Origin: Candidatus Brocadiia bacterium
GTDB lineage: Bacteria; Planctomycetota; MHYJ01; WSZJ01
Length of the DNA stretch: 5,652 nucleotides
Direction: 5' to 3'
Assembly (NCBI GenBank): GCA_013360825.1
Contig: JABWAY010000269.1
Span: forward strand, 1-5,652
The notes below the pieces were generated by a model. The model did no database searches. It had not been told where the DNA came from and saw only the letters and a list, made by a program, of their open reading frames with translations. How positions within the stretch are numbered: position 1 is the first letter of the stretch; every line of letters starts with the position of its first letter. Below are positions 5,529-5,652 of this stretch, piece after piece. Both the position numbers and the translations under genes were made by a program.

Positions 5529-5652
5529 TCAGGCGAGCCCCCCGAGCCCTGCCGCCGCTCCGGCCGCGAGGATCCAGAACAGCACCGCCCCCCCGCATCC
5601 TCCCTTGTCCGCGGCCGCCCGCCCGCCTGCCGCGGGGCGGGGCTCCCCCGCC
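5529..5652 (-). CDS. Possible 3' end of a gene with C-terminal membrane segment
   Basis: An open minus-strand frame enters from the window edge and stops at TGA 5531-5529, giving 40 visible residues. The first part is Gly/Ala/Pro/Arg-rich (AGEPRPAAGGRAAADKGG), followed by Cys19, two glycines and the hydrophobic run AVLFWILAAGAAAGLGGLA that ends exactly at the stop. A polar linker, a Cys and a terminal hydrophobic helix resemble tail anchors or C-terminal sorting signals such as MYXO-CTERM-like tails, although the usual basic residues after the helix are missing. No family can be named. The whole stretch is low-complexity GC-rich sequence, so chance is a real alternative. If real, the gene is on the same strand as the peroxiredoxin, 97 bases upstream. 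Confidence 0.35.
   Translation of the reverse strand, partial: AGEPRPAAGGRAAADKGGCGGAVLFWILAAGAAAGLGGLA

Noticed and set aside
5432..5597. Minus-strand open frame from ATG 5597 that overlaps the peroxiredoxin ATG
   Set aside because: Its GGGAGG directly abuts the ATG with no spacing, the product is Arg/Gly-rich without motif, and it would run across the candidate promoter.
5622..5641. Short 6-bp G-C hairpin near the window end
   Set aside because: It lies in a simple GGC/GCC-rich stretch where such stems are expected by chance.
1..5652. CRISPR array, insertion sequence, rRNA
   Set aside because: No regularly spaced direct repeats, no transposase-like frame with flanking inverted repeats, and no rRNA core sequence was recognised on either strand.

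Overview
This is a very GC-rich, gene-dense bacterial stretch. Third codon positions are almost all G or C, and antisense open frames accompany nearly every gene. Nothing fixes the taxon. The gene types (large TPR protein, GT-B glycosyltransferases with a small kinase-fold protein, Prx6-type peroxiredoxin) and the base composition would fit a GC-rich Gram-negative soil or sediment lineage such as Acidobacteriota, Myxococcota or Planctomycetota. That placement is inference with low confidence.

Layout: (i) 1-1602, plus strand: a TPR-repeat protein whose 5' end lies outside the window. (ii) 1629-4416, minus strand: three genes read in the order glycosyltransferase (GT-B, GT4-like), second glycosyltransferase (GT-B, divergent GT4-like), small lipopolysaccharide-kinase-like protein. 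Both junctions are 4-base ATGA start/stop overlaps, so this is one translationally coupled unit. The TPR gene and the kinase gene converge with only 26 bases between their stop codons. (iii) 4417-4744: a 328-base non-coding gap with several dyad structures, including a perfect 10-bp inverted repeat and a 48-nt REP-like imperfect palindrome, plus a -10-like box placed exactly for leaderless transcription of the glycosyltransferase unit. (iv) 4745-5431, minus strand: a Prx6-family peroxiredoxin with a clear ribosome binding site and a plausible sigma70-type promoter. (v) 5529-5652, minus strand: a possible 3' end of another gene, ending in a hydrophobic segment right at its stop codon.

How the genes may work together: the two glycosyltransferases and the kinase-fold protein probably act in sequence on one surface glycan, for example an LPS core or O-chain-like glycolipid, with sugars added and one residue phosphorylated. 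The acceptor cannot be read from sequence. The peroxiredoxin is a separate antioxidant function with its own promoter. The TPR protein is a scaffold of unknown partner.

No mobile element, CRISPR array, tRNA or rRNA was found. The least ordinary items are the coupled GT-GT-kinase cassette, the likely leaderless GTG start, the hairpin-rich gap and the lipobox-like N-terminus of the peroxiredoxin, which lacks a signal peptide.
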